NCBI RefSeq assembly: GCF_003696345.1
Contig: NZ_RFLX01000003.1
Span: forward strand, 186,001-250,000
From: Teichococcus wenyumeiae
GTDB taxonomy: Bacteria > Pseudomonadota > Alphaproteobacteria > Acetobacterales > Acetobacteraceae
Length of the DNA: 64,000 nt
Direction: 5' to 3'
The position numbers were made by a program, and so were the translations under genes. Below, one piece after another: positions 1-8,465 of the stretch (position 1 is the stretch's first letter; every line of letters begins with the position of its first letter). The notes beneath the pieces are model-generated. The model was not told the origin of the DNA and did not search any database. It worked only from the letters and a program-made list of their open reading frames with translations.

Positions 1-609
1 GGTGGAGGAGGGGACGTAGCAGCGGCGGCCGGTGACATGCGCCATCAGCACCGCCGGCGTCGCATCCTGCAACTCGGCGGTGGAGACATTGCCGGTGGCG
101 TAGCCGGCCGCCTTGGCCAATTCCAGCAGCGTCTGCTGCGGCTTGCCGTGGATATCGACGCTGATGGCGCCGTTGTAGCTCTTGGTGCCGGTGGCCCAGG
201 CGGTGCCGGAGGCGGCGCTGTCCGTCACGTAGTCCGGCTTCCCGCTGTCCCGATCCAGCGCATAGTGGGTGTACTGGCCCGTCACCGGCAGGGCATCGAG
301 GCCCTTGAAGAAGCCGCCCGCGCCCTCGGCATAGTTACGGGCGATGGTGATTTCCGAATCCCCCATGCCATCGCCGATCAGCAGGATGACATTCCTCACC
401 GGCCCATCGGAAATGGCGGCACGGAAGGCGGCGGTCAGGTCGGCGGAAAGCCGGCGCGCGTCGCCGTGCTGGGAAAGGCCCCGCTTCGCGGCACGGTCCA
501 GCAACTGCTCGGCAGTGGCCTGCTGTGCCAGCGCCATGCCGGCGCCGGTGGCCAGCAGCACGGTGGCGGCGGCGGATATCGTCAATGCCTGCCGGAATGA
601 GCCGAACAT
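1..609 (-). CDS. phoA: alkaline phosphatase, 5' part (gene runs off the window)
   Basis: Periplasmic phosphomonoesterase that releases phosphate from organic esters; the first 203 codons are present and the 3' part lies outside the window. The start is the ATG complementary to 607-609, followed by a signal peptide ending near residues 28-30 (MALAQQ). The metal-ligand motif GDGMGDSE starts at residue 79. D130-S131-A132 matches the Asp-Ser-Ala nucleophile motif of E. coli PhoA, followed by the usual [14 protein letters not shown]. The family assignment is secure; only completeness is unknown. It is transcribed away from the XpaC/TelA genes, and a Pho-box-like dyad lies upstream at 670-687, which suggests induction by phosphate starvation. 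Confidence 0.93.
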   Translation of the reverse strand, partial: MFGSFRQALTISAAATVLLATGAGMALAQQATAEQLLDRAAKRGLSQHGDARRLSADLTAAFRAAISDGPVRNVILLIGDGMGDSEITIARNYAEGAGGFFKGLDALPVTGQYTHYALDRDSGKPDYVTDSAASGTAWATGTKSYNGAISVDIHGKPQQTLLELAKAAGYATGNVSTAELQDATPAVLMAHVTGRRCYVPSST

Positions 610-669
610 GGGGCAATCCCTCGGAACTGCTGCTGCACGCATCCACTACACAGTCCGGCACCACCTGAT

Positions 670-687
670 TGTCATCGTTTCATGACA
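670..687 (-). promoter_or_regulatory. Pho-box-like dyad upstream of phoA
   Basis: An 18-bp inverted repeat, TGTCAT-N6-ATGACA, lies about 60 bp upstream of the phoA start. Read on the minus strand, one arm with its downstream A-rich spacer resembles a PhoB half-site (CTGTCAT followed by A/T-rich bases). The second half-site is poor as a direct repeat. Location and sequence fit PhoB control, but this is inference. Confidence 0.4.
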
Positions 688-763
688 TAGCGGGCTGCAT
701 CGCCGGCATGGCATCCATCGGAATGGCTTGAACGGCGGGTGGCGCGGGGCAATCTCTCACGAC

Positions 764-931
764 ATGCGCCGATCCTTTTCCACCCCTGACTTCCTGGCCT
801 CCGTGCCCGGCCTGCAGCCCGGCCGGCCGGTGGCCCTGCGCCGCGTGGCCGGCTTCACGCTGCTGGGCTGCTCGGTCTGGCTGGTGTCGATGCTGGCCCT
901 CATCCGGGCCGTGATGGGGCTCTTCCATTGA
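764..931 (+). CDS. small single-pass membrane protein, unknown function
   Basis: A 55-residue protein with a basic, polar N-terminal half and one hydrophobic helix at roughly residues 28-52 (GFTLLGCSVWLVSMLALIRA). Its TGA overlaps the TTG start of the XpaC-like gene (TTGA), so the three genes at 764-2756 are probably co-transcribed and translationally coupled. I do not recognise the family. The position suggests a membrane partner of the XpaC/TelA pair. An in-frame upstream start at 728 exists but has no better ribosome site. Confidence 0.5.
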   Translation: MRRSFSTPDFLASVPGLQPGRPVALRRVAGFTLLGCSVWLVSMLALIRAVMGLFH

Positions 932-1692
932 GCGTCCATGATGTCCCGCCCGGCAGTGCCTGGGGCCCCGCCGGGCCCTGGAGCGGCGCGCCGCGGCGCG
1001 GGCTGCGGCAGTTGCGCGGCGCGCTGCTGGTGATGCTGGCCCTGCCGCTGGCGCCGGCGCTGCTGATCAACCTGATCGGCGGTTCCGGCCGGCAGATGGT
1101 GGGCACGCTGCTGGGCATCGGCGGCATCGCGCTGGCGCTGCGGGCGCTGCGCGGCGGCCATGGGCGGCATCGCGCGGCCATCCTGATGGGTGTGGGCACC
1201 GGGTTGCTGGCGCTGATGGCGGCGCAGGTGCCGGCGCTGGGCGCAGTAATCTTCGGCCTCATGGCCTGGTTCGGCACCACCCTGCTGTATGAGGGCGTGC
1301 CGGATGCCGAGCCCGCCCCGCCACCGCCGCCGCCCCCCGCGCCCGATCCTTTCGAGGTGCCGCGCACCCGGCTGATCGCCCTGGCGGCTGGCCCCGAGCG
1401 GCTGCGCCCGGCGGTGGCAGGATTGCAGGAACTGCTGGCGGAGATGGAGCGCCAGCCTGGCGCGCTGCCGGAGGCCCGGCGCTTCCTGAACATCCAGCTC
1501 GATGGGCTGGACCGCATCGTGACCCGCCTGCGAGCGGGGGCCGAGCCGCCGGCGGCGCTGGATGCGCTGGTGGCCGACATGGCCGAGGGGAGCGCCACGC
1601 TGCGCGGACGCCTGCGGGCGGCCGAGAGCGAGGCGCTGGATATCCAGATCAAGGTGCTGTCCGAACGGCTGCGGCAGGAGGGTTTCGCATGA
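928..1692 (+). CDS. XpaC-family protein (5-bromo-4-chloroindolyl phosphate hydrolysis protein)
   Basis: A 254-residue protein with two to three hydrophobic segments in residues 25-115, a proline-rich linker near 129-141 ([11 protein letters not shown]), and a helical C-terminal half ending in a conserved-looking block (DIQIKVLSERLRQEG) typical of XpaC proteins. The family is named after a Bacillus phenotype; its biochemical role is not established. The TTG start overlaps the stop of the upstream small gene, and its own stop overlaps the ATG of telA (ATGA). The pairing with a TelA-like gene, as seen in many bacteria, supports the call more than any single motif does. Confidence 0.72.
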   Translation: MSVHDVPPGSAWGPAGPWSGAPRRGLRQLRGALLVMLALPLAPALLINLIGGSGRQMVGTLLGIGGIALALRALRGGHGRHRAAILMGVGTGLLALMAAQVPALGAVIFGLMAWFGTTLLYEGVPDAEPAPPPPPPPAPDPFEVPRTRLIALAAGPERLRPAVAGLQELLAEMERQPGALPEARRFLNIQLDGLDRIVTRLRAGAEPPAALDALVADMAEGSATLRGRLRAAESEALDIQIKVLSERLRQEGFA

Positions 1693-2756
1693 GTGATGAA
1701 CTGACCAAGGCCACCACCGCCCCGACGCCGGCCCGCGTGCAGGAGCTGGCTGGCAGCATCGATCTGGCTGATCCCGGCACCATCCTGCGCTTCGGCGCCG
1801 AGGCGCAGAACCGCGCCGCCGCCGCCGCCGACGCCATGCTGGGCGCCGCCCGCAACCCGGCGACTGGCGAGGCCGGCGAGGCGCTGTCCGGCCTGCTGGA
1901 CACGCTGCGCGGCTTCGACGTGACCAAGCTGTCGGAGAAGCCCGGGCTGGTGGGCCGCCTGCTGGGCCGTGGGCAGAAGCAGGTGACCACCATCATGCAC
2001 CGCTACGAGACGGTGCGCGGGCAGATCGAGGCCATCGGCGACAAGCTGGACGGCCACCGCACCCATCTGCTGGAGGATGTTGAGCGGCTGGAGCGGCTCT
2101 ACCTTGCCACGCTGGATTGGTTTCATGCCCTGGCCGAGCATATCGCCGCCGGCGAGACGGTGCTGGCCCGCACCGACAACGAGGTGATCCCCGCCGCGCT
2201 GCGGGAGGCCGAATCCGCCCCCGGCACCCTGGCGGCGCAGCGGCTGGCTGACCTGCGCGGCGCGCGGGACGAGCTGGACCGCCGCGTGCACGACCTGCGC
2301 CTGACGCGGCAGGTGGCGATGCAGTCGCTGCCCGCGCTGCGTCTGATCCAGGAGAACGACAAGGCGCTGGCCGCCAAGATCCATTCGGTGCTGGCCAATA
2401 CCGTGCCGCTCTGGCGCACGCAATTGGCGCAGGCCCTGGCCATCCAGCGGATGCGGGATGCCGGCGCCGCCGTGCGCAGCGCCACCGACCTGACCAACAA
2501 GCTGCTGACCGCCAATGCCGAGACCCTGCGCGCCGCCAATGCCGAGGCGCGCACGGAGCTGGAGCGCGGGGTGTTTGACCTGGATGCCGTGAAGCAGGCC
2601 AATGCGGCCCTGGTGGCGACGCTGGAGGACACCCTGCGCATCGCCGCCGAAGGCCGCGCCACGCGCCAGAACGCCACCAAGGAACTGGCACTGGCGGAGC
2701 AGCAGATCCGCAAGGCGCTGACCGATACACGGGATGCGCGGCTGCACGGCGGCTGA
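1689..2756 (+). CDS. TelA/KlaA-family toxic anion resistance protein
   Basis: 355 residues, soluble and almost entirely helical, with long coiled-coil stretches typical of the TelA family, named for tellurite resistance on IncP plasmids. Recognisable blocks are the FDVTKL segment near residue 77 followed by the LGRGQKQVTTIMHRYETV region, and the C-terminal NAALVATLEDTLRIAAEGRATR segment. Chromosomal members usually sit beside XpaC, as here, and may act in envelope or general stress rather than tellurite resistance; that is inference. Translation is coupled to the upstream gene by ATGA. About 100 bp of non-coding DNA follow. Confidence 0.85.
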   Translation: MSDELTKATTAPTPARVQELAGSIDLADPGTILRFGAEAQNRAAAAADAMLGAARNPATGEAGEALSGLLDTLRGFDVTKLSEKPGLVGRLLGRGQKQVTTIMHRYETVRGQIEAIGDKLDGHRTHLLEDVERLERLYLATLDWFHALAEHIAAGETVLARTDNEVIPAALREAESAPGTLAAQRLADLRGARDELDRRVHDLRLTRQVAMQSLPALRLIQENDKALAAKIHSVLANTVPLWRTQLAQALAIQRMRDAGAAVRSATDLTNKLLTANAETLRAANAEARTELERGVFDLDAVKQANAALVATLEDTLRIAAEGRATRQNATKELALAEQQIRKALTDTRDARLHGG

Positions 2757-2785
2757 AGCGGGAGCGAGGCGGGCTCGTCAAACTA

Positions 2786-2800
2786 TTACGTTTAGCGTAA
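2786..2800. promoter_or_regulatory. perfect palindrome TTACG-N5-CGTAA upstream of the P450 gene
   Basis: A 15-bp dyad (TTACG TTTAG CGTAA) sits in an A/T-rich island 57 bp before the P450 ATG. Its size and symmetry suit a dimeric repressor of the TetR, MarR or MerR type. No regulator gene is adjacent, so the protein that binds is unknown. Confidence 0.45.
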
Positions 2801-2856
2801 CTTGCCCGTAAAGGGCGGAATGACTGGTGCCGGCCCGGAGGGAGGGCCGCCCGCTC

Positions 2857-4260
2857 ATGTCCGCTGCCGCCGCAGAACTTCGCCGCGACGCGCCGCCCTT
2901 TGTTCCGCCCCACCCGCCTCGCCACAGCCGGATGCCGCCGGTGCCGGAGTTGCTGCGGCTGTTGCGGCGCTCCTTCCTCGATATCTGGCCCCGCGCGGCC
3001 TTTGAGCGCGATTTCCTGCACCGCCGGGTGCTGCTGCGCGATGTCTTCATCTGCAACAGCCCGGCCACGGTGCAGGAAGCCTTCCTGGAACATGCCGCGA
3101 CCTATGAGCGGAAGTCGCCGCAGATGCGGCACGCGCTGAAGCCGCTGTTGGGCGACGGGCTCTTCATCAGCGACGGGCCGCTCTGGAAGGAGCGGCGGCG
3201 GGTGGTGGCGCCGGTGACGCATGTCTCGCGCCTGGCGGAGCTCTGCCCGCCCATCACCGAGGCCGCCGCCGAGCGGGCGGAAGCCTGGGCAGCGCGGAAC
3301 CCGTCAGCGCCGATCGACATGCTGGCCGAGATGGGGCACCTGACGGCCGAGATCATCTGCCGCACCATCTTCGGCCGGCAGTTGGGGGGGCAGGCGGCGG
3401 CCAGCGTGGTCAGCGCCTTCGCGGAATACCAGGGCGCGGTGGGGCAGACGGACCTGATCTCGCTGCTGGGCCTGCCGGACTGGATGCCGCGCTGGCAGCC
3501 GCCGCGCGCCCGCCGCGCCAGCAGGCGCATCGCGGCGGTGCTGGACAAGCTGATCGACGGCGTGCTCTCCGCCCCCAGCGGCGAGGCCAGCCTCATCCGC
3601 TCCATGGCCGAGGGCGTGAACCCCGCCACCGGCCAGCGCATGGACCGCGAGGCCTTCCGCAACGAGGCCGCCGTGCTCTTCATGGCGGGGCACGAGACCA
3701 CGGCCAATACCCTGGCCTGGGCCTGGTACCTGCTGAGCCAGTGCCCCCACGCCGCCGCGCGGGTGGGGCAGGAGGCCGCGGCGCTGGGCGGCCCCGCCAC
3801 CTTCGCCGACCTGCCGCGCCTGCCCTTCACCCGCGCGGTGGTGGAGGAAACGCTGCGCCTCTACCCGCCGGTGCCGCTGCTGGCGCGGGAAGCGGTGACG
3901 GAGGGCGAGCTGGCCGGGCGGCGGGTGCCCAAGGGCTCGCTGGTCATCGCCGTGCCCTGGCTGCTGCACCGCCATGCCAAGCTGTGGCGGGAGCCGGACG
4001 CCTTCCGGCCCGAGCGCTTCCTGCCGGGCGGCGAGGCCGCCACCAAGCCGCGCTATGTCTGGATTCCCTTCGCCATCGGGCCCCGCGTCTGCACCGGCGC
4101 CGCCTTCGGGCTGACGGAGGCGGTGCTCTGCCTGGCCACGCTGGCCGCCCGCTTCGCGCCGAAGCTGGTGCCAGGGACCGAGGTCTATCCCGTCTGCCGC
4201 CTGACGCTGCGCCCCGGCGACAGCCTGCCCATGCTGCTGGAGCGCCGCGCGGATGGCTGA
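2857..4260 (+). CDS. cytochrome P450
   Basis: Heme monooxygenase of 467 residues, a normal length for a soluble bacterial P450. The I-helix oxygen-activation motif AGHET is at residues 277-281, the K-helix ExxR (EETLR) at about 331-334, a PERF motif follows, and the heme loop FAIGPRVCTG places the thiolate ligand at Cys412. The ATG at 2857 is preferred over an in-frame GTG at 2827 because GGAGGGAGG lies 10 bp in front of it. The last 8 bases overlap the next gene, a lipid-A-type acyltransferase, which hints at a lipid or fatty-acyl substrate. No ferredoxin or reductase gene is adjacent, so electron partners must be encoded elsewhere. Substrate unknown. Confidence 0.93.
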   Translation: MSAAAAELRRDAPPFVPPHPPRHSRMPPVPELLRLLRRSFLDIWPRAAFERDFLHRRVLLRDVFICNSPATVQEAFLEHAATYERKSPQMRHALKPLLGDGLFISDGPLWKERRRVVAPVTHVSRLAELCPPITEAAAERAEAWAARNPSAPIDMLAEMGHLTAEIICRTIFGRQLGGQAAASVVSAFAEYQGAVGQTDLISLLGLPDWMPRWQPPRARRASRRIAAVLDKLIDGVLSAPSGEASLIRSMAEGVNPATGQRMDREAFRNEAAVLFMAGHETTANTLAWAWYLLSQCPHAAARVGQEAAALGGPATFADLPRLPFTRAVVEETLRLYPPVPLLAREAVTEGELAGRRVPKGSLVIAVPWLLHRHAKLWREPDAFRPERFLPGGEAATKPRYVWIPFAIGPRVCTGAAFGLTEAVLCLATLAARFAPKLVPGTEVYPVCRLTLRPGDSLPMLLERRADG

Positions 4261-5125
4261 GGAACGGGCGCTGGACCGCCTGCTGCAGCGGGTGGACCAT
4301 GTGAAGGACATCGGGCTGCATGAGGGCATGCGGCTGCTGCCGACGCCGGCGGTCTCGGCGCTGGGCGCGCGGCTGGCGATGCTGGGCAGTCACTTCCGCC
4401 TGCGCAGCAAGGTGGAGCGCTCGATGCGCGCGCTTTCCCACCTGCGCCCGGATCTGGATGAGGCGGCGCGGCGAGACCTGGCGCTGCTGAACCTGCGCAA
4501 CATTGGCCGCACCTTCGCCGAATTCTCCTGCCTGCACCGGGTGTGGGACGAAGGGCGCATCACGGTAGTGGGGCGGGAGAATATCACTGCCCCCAATGCC
4601 GTGCTGGCCCTGCTGCATCTGGGCAATTGGGAAGCCGGGATGGGGGCTATCCGCGGCATCGGGCTGCGGGTGCGCAGCATCTACCAGCCGCCGGCCAACA
4701 AGACGCAGCTGGCCATCGCCATGCGGGTGCGGCGCTCGCTCGACAACGATGCCATCCCCGGCAATGCCATGGCAATGCGGGAGGCGCTGCGCGTGCTGGC
4801 GCGGGGCGACACCATGATCGGCCTTTTCGTGGATGAGTTCAAAGGCGGGCGGGTCAATGCGCCGGCCTTCGGGCGCCCGCCGGCGCGGGGCGGCAATATC
4901 GCCATGGCGGCGCGGCTGGCGGCGCGGGCCGGGGTGCCGCTGGTGCCTGCCTATATGTTGCGGGTGGGGGAGACGGCGCGCTTCACCGCCAATTTCCTGC
5001 CGCCCATTACCCCCAGCGGCGATGCCGTGGCGGACCAGGCCGCCATCGAGGCGGTGATCGAGCCCGTGGTGCGCCGGCACCTGGAGCAATGGCTGATGCT
5101 CTACGCCTTCCGGCCTGACCGCTGA
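4253..5125 (+). CDS. LpxL/HtrB-type lysophospholipid or lipid A acyltransferase
   Basis: 290 residues. The catalytic HX4E motif appears as HLGNWE with H122 and E127, followed by a substrate-binding block containing GLFVDEFKGG around residues 186-196 and the hydrophobic GVPLVPAYMLRVG segment. These match the LpxL/LpxM superfamily, inner-membrane-associated enzymes that move an acyl chain onto lipid A or a related lipid. No clear N-terminal membrane anchor is visible, unlike E. coli LpxL. It overlaps the P450 gene by 8 bases, so the two are almost certainly one transcript; a secondary acylation of a hydroxylated lipid is a reasonable but untested idea. Confidence 0.8.
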   Translation: MAEERALDRLLQRVDHVKDIGLHEGMRLLPTPAVSALGARLAMLGSHFRLRSKVERSMRALSHLRPDLDEAARRDLALLNLRNIGRTFAEFSCLHRVWDEGRITVVGRENITAPNAVLALLHLGNWEAGMGAIRGIGLRVRSIYQPPANKTQLAIAMRVRRSLDNDAIPGNAMAMREALRVLARGDTMIGLFVDEFKGGRVNAPAFGRPPARGGNIAMAARLAARAGVPLVPAYMLRVGETARFTANFLPPITPSGDAVADQAAIEAVIEPVVRRHLEQWLMLYAFRPDR

Positions 5126-5178
5126 ACAATCCGGCCCGCCGCGCGTTGTACCGCCTGTTGCAGCAGCAGGGCGCGGTC

Positions 5179-5547
5179 ATGGAAGACGCACGGATCTGGA
5201 GCTTCGAGGAAAGCCTGTGGACCGCCGACGCGGAACACTACAGGGCCTCGATCGACGACGAATGCCTCATGGTGCTGCCCCAGCCGCCCTTCGTGATGAG
5301 CGGGCAGCAGGCGGTGGAGGCGGTCTCCAGCACCCCGCGCTGGTCCAGCGTCGAGCTTTCCGAACGGCAGGTGAAGCGGCCGCAGGAAGGGCTGATCGTC
5401 ATCGCCTATCATGCGCGGGCGGAGCGGGAAGGGGTGCAGCCCTATGAGGCGCATTGCACCTCGGTCTACCGCCGCCTGGCGCATGAGGAATGGCGGGTGG
5501 TGCAGCACCAGCAGACGCCAAGGCTGATGGCCCACCCGAAAGCCTGA
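5179..5547 (+). CDS. DUF4440 / NTF2-like protein
   Basis: 122 residues from the ATG at 5179; an in-frame TTG at 5146 would add 11 residues. The sequence opens with a helix (IWSFEESLWTADAEHYRASI) and continues with the strand-rich pattern of the SnoaL/NTF2 cone fold, ending in a QVKRPQEGLIVIAYHARAE... HCTSVYRR block, as in small DUF4440 proteins. The function of such proteins is not predictable; many bind or isomerise small hydrophobic molecules. It follows the acyltransferase by 53 bp on the same strand and converges with the RidA gene. Confidence 0.7.
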   Translation: MEDARIWSFEESLWTADAEHYRASIDDECLMVLPQPPFVMSGQQAVEAVSSTPRWSSVELSERQVKRPQEGLIVIAYHARAEREGVQPYEAHCTSVYRRLAHEEWRVVQHQQTPRLMAHPKA

Positions 5548-5555
5548 CACGAAGG

Positions 5556-5572
5556 GGCGCCCACCGGGCGCC
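5556..5572. terminator. short hairpin between convergent genes
   Basis: A perfect 7-bp stem GGCGCCC with a 3-nt ACC loop and GGGCGCC lies between the DUF4440 gene (plus) and ridA (minus). There is no T run, so it would be a weak or factor-assisted bidirectional terminator. Confidence 0.35.
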
Positions 5573-5582
5573 TCCGCCGCCG

Positions 5583-6044
5583 TCAGTCGAGGATGCGGAT
5601 CACCGCCTCGATCTCCACCGGCACGTTGGAGGGCAGCGAGCCCATGCCGACGGCGGAACGCGCGTGGCGGCCACGCTCGCCCAGCACCTCGAAGAGCAGC
5701 TTGGAGCAGGCATCGATCACCTGCGGCTGCTGGCCGAAATCGGGCGCGGCATTGACCATGCCGAAGATCTTCAGGAACTCCACCTTCTCCAGGCTGCCGG
5801 CGGCGGCCTTGGCGACGGAGAGGATATGCAGGGCGCAAAGCTCGGCGGCCTTCTGCGCCTCTTCCACCGTCAGCGCGTCGCCCACCTTGCCGGTGGTCAG
5901 CGAGCCATCGGCATGGCGCGGCACCTGGCCGGAGATATAGGCGACATCGCCCGCGCGCTTGAAGGGCACATAGGCGAAGAGCGGCTTGCCCAGCACCGGC
6001 AGGGTGTGGCCCAGCGCGGCGAGGCGGGATTCAGCGTTATCCAT
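5583..6044 (-). CDS. RidA-family (YjgF/YER057c/UK114) enamine/imine deaminase
   Basis: 153 residues, slightly longer than E. coli RidA because of the N-terminal helix (MDNAESRLAALGHTLP) typical of one RidA subgroup. The conserved arginine that binds the substrate carboxylate is R129 (RSAVGMGSLP). The family hydrolyses reactive enamine or imine intermediates released by PLP enzymes. Here the gene follows 15 bp after a PLP-dependent DSD1-family gene on the same strand, a fitting arrangement: the RidA protein may clear 2-aminoacrylate-type by-products. It is the last gene of the dctB-dctD-PLP enzyme-ridA run. Confidence 0.9.
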   Translation of the reverse strand: MDNAESRLAALGHTLPVLGKPLFAYVPFKRAGDVAYISGQVPRHADGSLTTGKVGDALTVEEAQKAAELCALHILSVAKAAAGSLEKVEFLKIFGMVNAAPDFGQQPQVIDACSKLLFEVLGERGRHARSAVGMGSLPSNVPVEIEAVIRILD

Positions 6045-6059
6045 GGTGGCGGTTTTCCT

Positions 6060-7121
6060 TCAAAGGGTGCGGCCGCGCGCGGCGACCTCGACGAAGCCCT
6101 GGAAGGCGCCGTCACGAATGACCGCGACGCGGTCATGCAGGTTGGAGACAGGGCAGACATGGTTGGGCACCACGCGCAGCCGCTCGCCTACTTCCGGCCG
6201 GCGGGCGCAGGCGGAAAGGTCCACCATGCCGTGCTCCTCGCTCAGGCGGTCGATGCGCGCCTCGGGGTAGCCCAGGATGTGGCCGTAGCCCTCCTGGAGG
6301 CCGGCGGGCATGATATCGGCGGCGAAGCTCTTGGTGCCGGCGTCGATGATGGCGCGGTCGGGTTCCGGCCGGCTGATGACGGTGACATGCAGCGTCAGCG
6401 CGCAGTCTTCCCAGGTGGCGGCGCCGGCGGCCACCATCATGCGGTCGTTGTAGATATAGGTGCCAACGCGCAATTCATTGACCGGAGCCAGTTCATGCGT
6501 CTTCGCCGCCTGCGGGCTGCCGCCGCCGGAGAGCACCGCGGGTTCCAGCCCCTCGGCGCGCAGCCGGGGCAGGGCCTCAGCCAGGAAGGCGGCGGTGGCG
6601 GCGGTGGTGGGGTAGGTCATCAACCCGTCGAAGCGCAGGCCAGGCTGGGCCTTGATGGCGCGCGCCAGGTCCAGCGCGGCATCGACGGAGGTGACGCCGG
6701 TGCGCTTGGCGCCGCTGTCGAATTCCACCACCACGCCGATGACATGGCCATGCCGCGCGGCGCGGATGGCGGTGGCGAGCGCGGCGGGGCTGTCCACCGC
6801 CACGCGCATCTTCACCCGTGCGGCCAGGGCCGCCAGCCGCTCCGCCTTGGCTTCCCCGATCAGCGGGTAACTGATGAAAATGTCGTCCAGCCCGCCATCG
6901 GCCATCACTTCGGCCTCGCCCAGCTTCTGGCAGGTGATGCCCCTGGCGCCCAGCTCGACCTGCCGGCGGGCGAGGCCGGGCAGCTTGTGCGTCTTGATAT
7001 GCGGCCGCAGCGCCAGGCCATGCGCATCGGCATAGGCCTGCATCCGCGCCATGTTCGCCTCGGCGATGCCGAGATCGACCACGGGCACCGGCGTTTCCAG
7101 GGAAGCAATATCCAAGGCCAT
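6060..7121 (-). CDS. DSD1-family PLP enzyme (D-threonine aldolase / D-serine dehydratase-like)
   Basis: 353 residues with the alanine-racemase-like N-terminal barrel. The PLP lysine is expected at K43 in RPHIKTHK; the C-terminal metal site is H321 and C323 in VPNHVCPV. Both are hallmarks of the fold-III D-threonine aldolase / D-serine dehydratase group, which also includes (3-hydroxy)-D-aspartate aldolases and dehydratases. Its ATG abuts the stop of dctD directly. Because it travels with dicarboxylate-sensing genes, a hydroxyaspartate substrate giving glyoxylate plus glycine, or oxaloacetate, is plausible; this is inference. Confidence 0.85.
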   Translation of the reverse strand: MALDIASLETPVPVVDLGIAEANMARMQAYADAHGLALRPHIKTHKLPGLARRQVELGARGITCQKLGEAEVMADGGLDDIFISYPLIGEAKAERLAALAARVKMRVAVDSPAALATAIRAARHGHVIGVVVEFDSGAKRTGVTSVDAALDLARAIKAQPGLRFDGLMTYPTTAATAAFLAEALPRLRAEGLEPAVLSGGGSPQAAKTHELAPVNELRVGTYIYNDRMMVAAGAATWEDCALTLHVTVISRPEPDRAIIDAGTKSFAADIMPAGLQEGYGHILGYPEARIDRLSEEHGMVDLSACARRPEVGERLRVVPNHVCPVSNLHDRVAVIRDGAFQGFVEVAARGRTL

Positions 7122-8465
7122 TCACTCCTGCCGCACGAATTGGGCACGGTCGATGCCGTGCCGCGCCAGCTTGTCATAGAAGGTCTTGCGCGGAATGCCG
7201 AGGGCAGCGAGCGTCGCCCGCACGTCGCCGCCATTATTCTCCAGCGCCTCGCGGATCAGCATGGCCTCGAAGCGTTCCATGCGCTCGGGCAGCGTGCCGG
7301 CGCCGTTCTCGGGCGGGGCGGCATCCTCCACCGCCTCCAGGCCCAGGGCGAAGCGTTCCGCGAAATGGGAGAGTTCGCGCACATTGCCGGGCCAGTCGTG
7401 GCTCAGCAGGTGGCGTTCCACCGCCGCCGTCATCTGCGGCGCCGGGCGGCGGAAGCGGGTGGCGGCGCGTTGCAGGAAATGCGCGAAGAGCAGCGGGATA
7501 TCGCCGCGCCGCTCCCGCAGCGGCGGGATGCGCACGGTGACGACATTCAGGCGGTAGAACAGGTCCTCGCGGAATGCGCCGCGCGCGGCGGCCTCGCCCA
7601 GGTCGATCTTGCTGGCGGCCACCACGCGCAGGTCCAGCGGCCGCACCTCGTTGGTGCCCAGCGGCGCCACTTCGCGCGTTTCCAGCACCCGCAGCAGCTT
7701 CACCTGCAGGGATGGCGGCATGCTCTCGATCTCGTCGAGGAAGAGCGTGCCGCCGCTGGCATGCTCGATGCGGCCGACGCGCTTCTTCTGCGCGCCGGTG
7801 AAGGCGCCGGCCTCATGGCCGAACAATTCGCTCTCGATCACCGTCTCCGGCAGCGCGCCGCAGTTCAGCGCCACCAGCGGGTGGCTGGCGCGGCGGCTCC
7901 AGCGGTGCAGGGCGGAGGAAACGACCTCCTTGCCGGAGCCGGTCTCGCCCACCACCAGCACATCCACATCGGCATCGGCGATGTGGCGCAGGGTGCGGCG
8001 CAGGCGCTGCATGGCGGGGGTTTCGCCCAGCAGCAGCCCGTCATCCTCGGCGCCGGCGGTCGCAGCCGCGCGCAGGCGGCGGTTCTCCAGCACCAGCCGA
8101 CGCTTTTCCAGCGCGCGGTGGACGCTGGCCACCAGGGCCTCCGGCGCATAGGGCTTGGGGATGAAGTCATAGACGCCCTCCCGCATCGCCGAGACGGCCA
8201 TGGGAATGTCGCCGTGGCCGGTGATCAGGATCACCGGCAGGTCTGCGTCCAACTCCCGCAGCCGGCGGAACAGCGCCAGCCCGTCCATGCCGGCCATGCG
8301 GACATCGCTGACCACCACGCCCTCGAAGTCCGCATCCACCCGTGCCAGGGCCTCGGCGGCGGAAGCCAGCGGCAGGGGGTCCAGCCCCGCCAGTTCCAGC
8401 GTCTGGGCATTGGCATCACGCAACGCGGCGTCGTCATCCACGAAGGCGACACGGGTCAGGCTCAT
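7122..8465 (-). CDS. dctD: C4-dicarboxylate response regulator, sigma-54 activator
   Basis: 447 residues. The receiver domain carries the phospho-acceptor D54 (VVSDVRMAG). The central AAA+ domain has Walker A GETGSGKE at 173-180 and the sigma-54 contact loop GAFTGA at 220-225, so it acts on RpoN holoenzyme. A Fis-type helix-turn-helix lies at the C-terminus ([19 protein letters not shown]). Its start overlaps the end of the kinase gene dctB by 4 bases. The target is probably the divergent dctA, which has a -24/-12 promoter and two upstream dyads. Confidence 0.93.
   Translation of the reverse strand: MSLTRVAFVDDDAALRDANAQTLELAGLDPLPLASAAEALARVDADFEGVVVSDVRMAGMDGLALFRRLRELDADLPVILITGHGDIPMAVSAMREGVYDFIPKPYAPEALVASVHRALEKRRLVLENRRLRAAATAGAEDDGLLLGETPAMQRLRRTLRHIADADVDVLVVGETGSGKEVVSSALHRWSRRASHPLVALNCGALPETVIESELFGHEAGAFTGAQKKRVGRIEHASGGTLFLDEIESMPPSLQVKLLRVLETREVAPLGTNEVRPLDLRVVAASKIDLGEAAARGAFREDLFYRLNVVTVRIPPLRERRGDIPLLFAHFLQRAATRFRRPAPQMTAAVERHLLSHDWPGNVRELSHFAERFALGLEAVEDAAPPENGAGTLPERMERFEAMLIREALENNGGDVRATLAALGIPRKTFYDKLARHGIDRAQFVRQE

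Noticed and set aside
900-2747. Long minus-strand open frame of 615 codons opposite XpaC/TelA
   Set aside because: It is an antisense shadow created by the GC-rich codon pattern; its translation is low-complexity Gln/Arg/His/Gly-rich and matches no family, while the plus strand has two recognisable overlapping genes.
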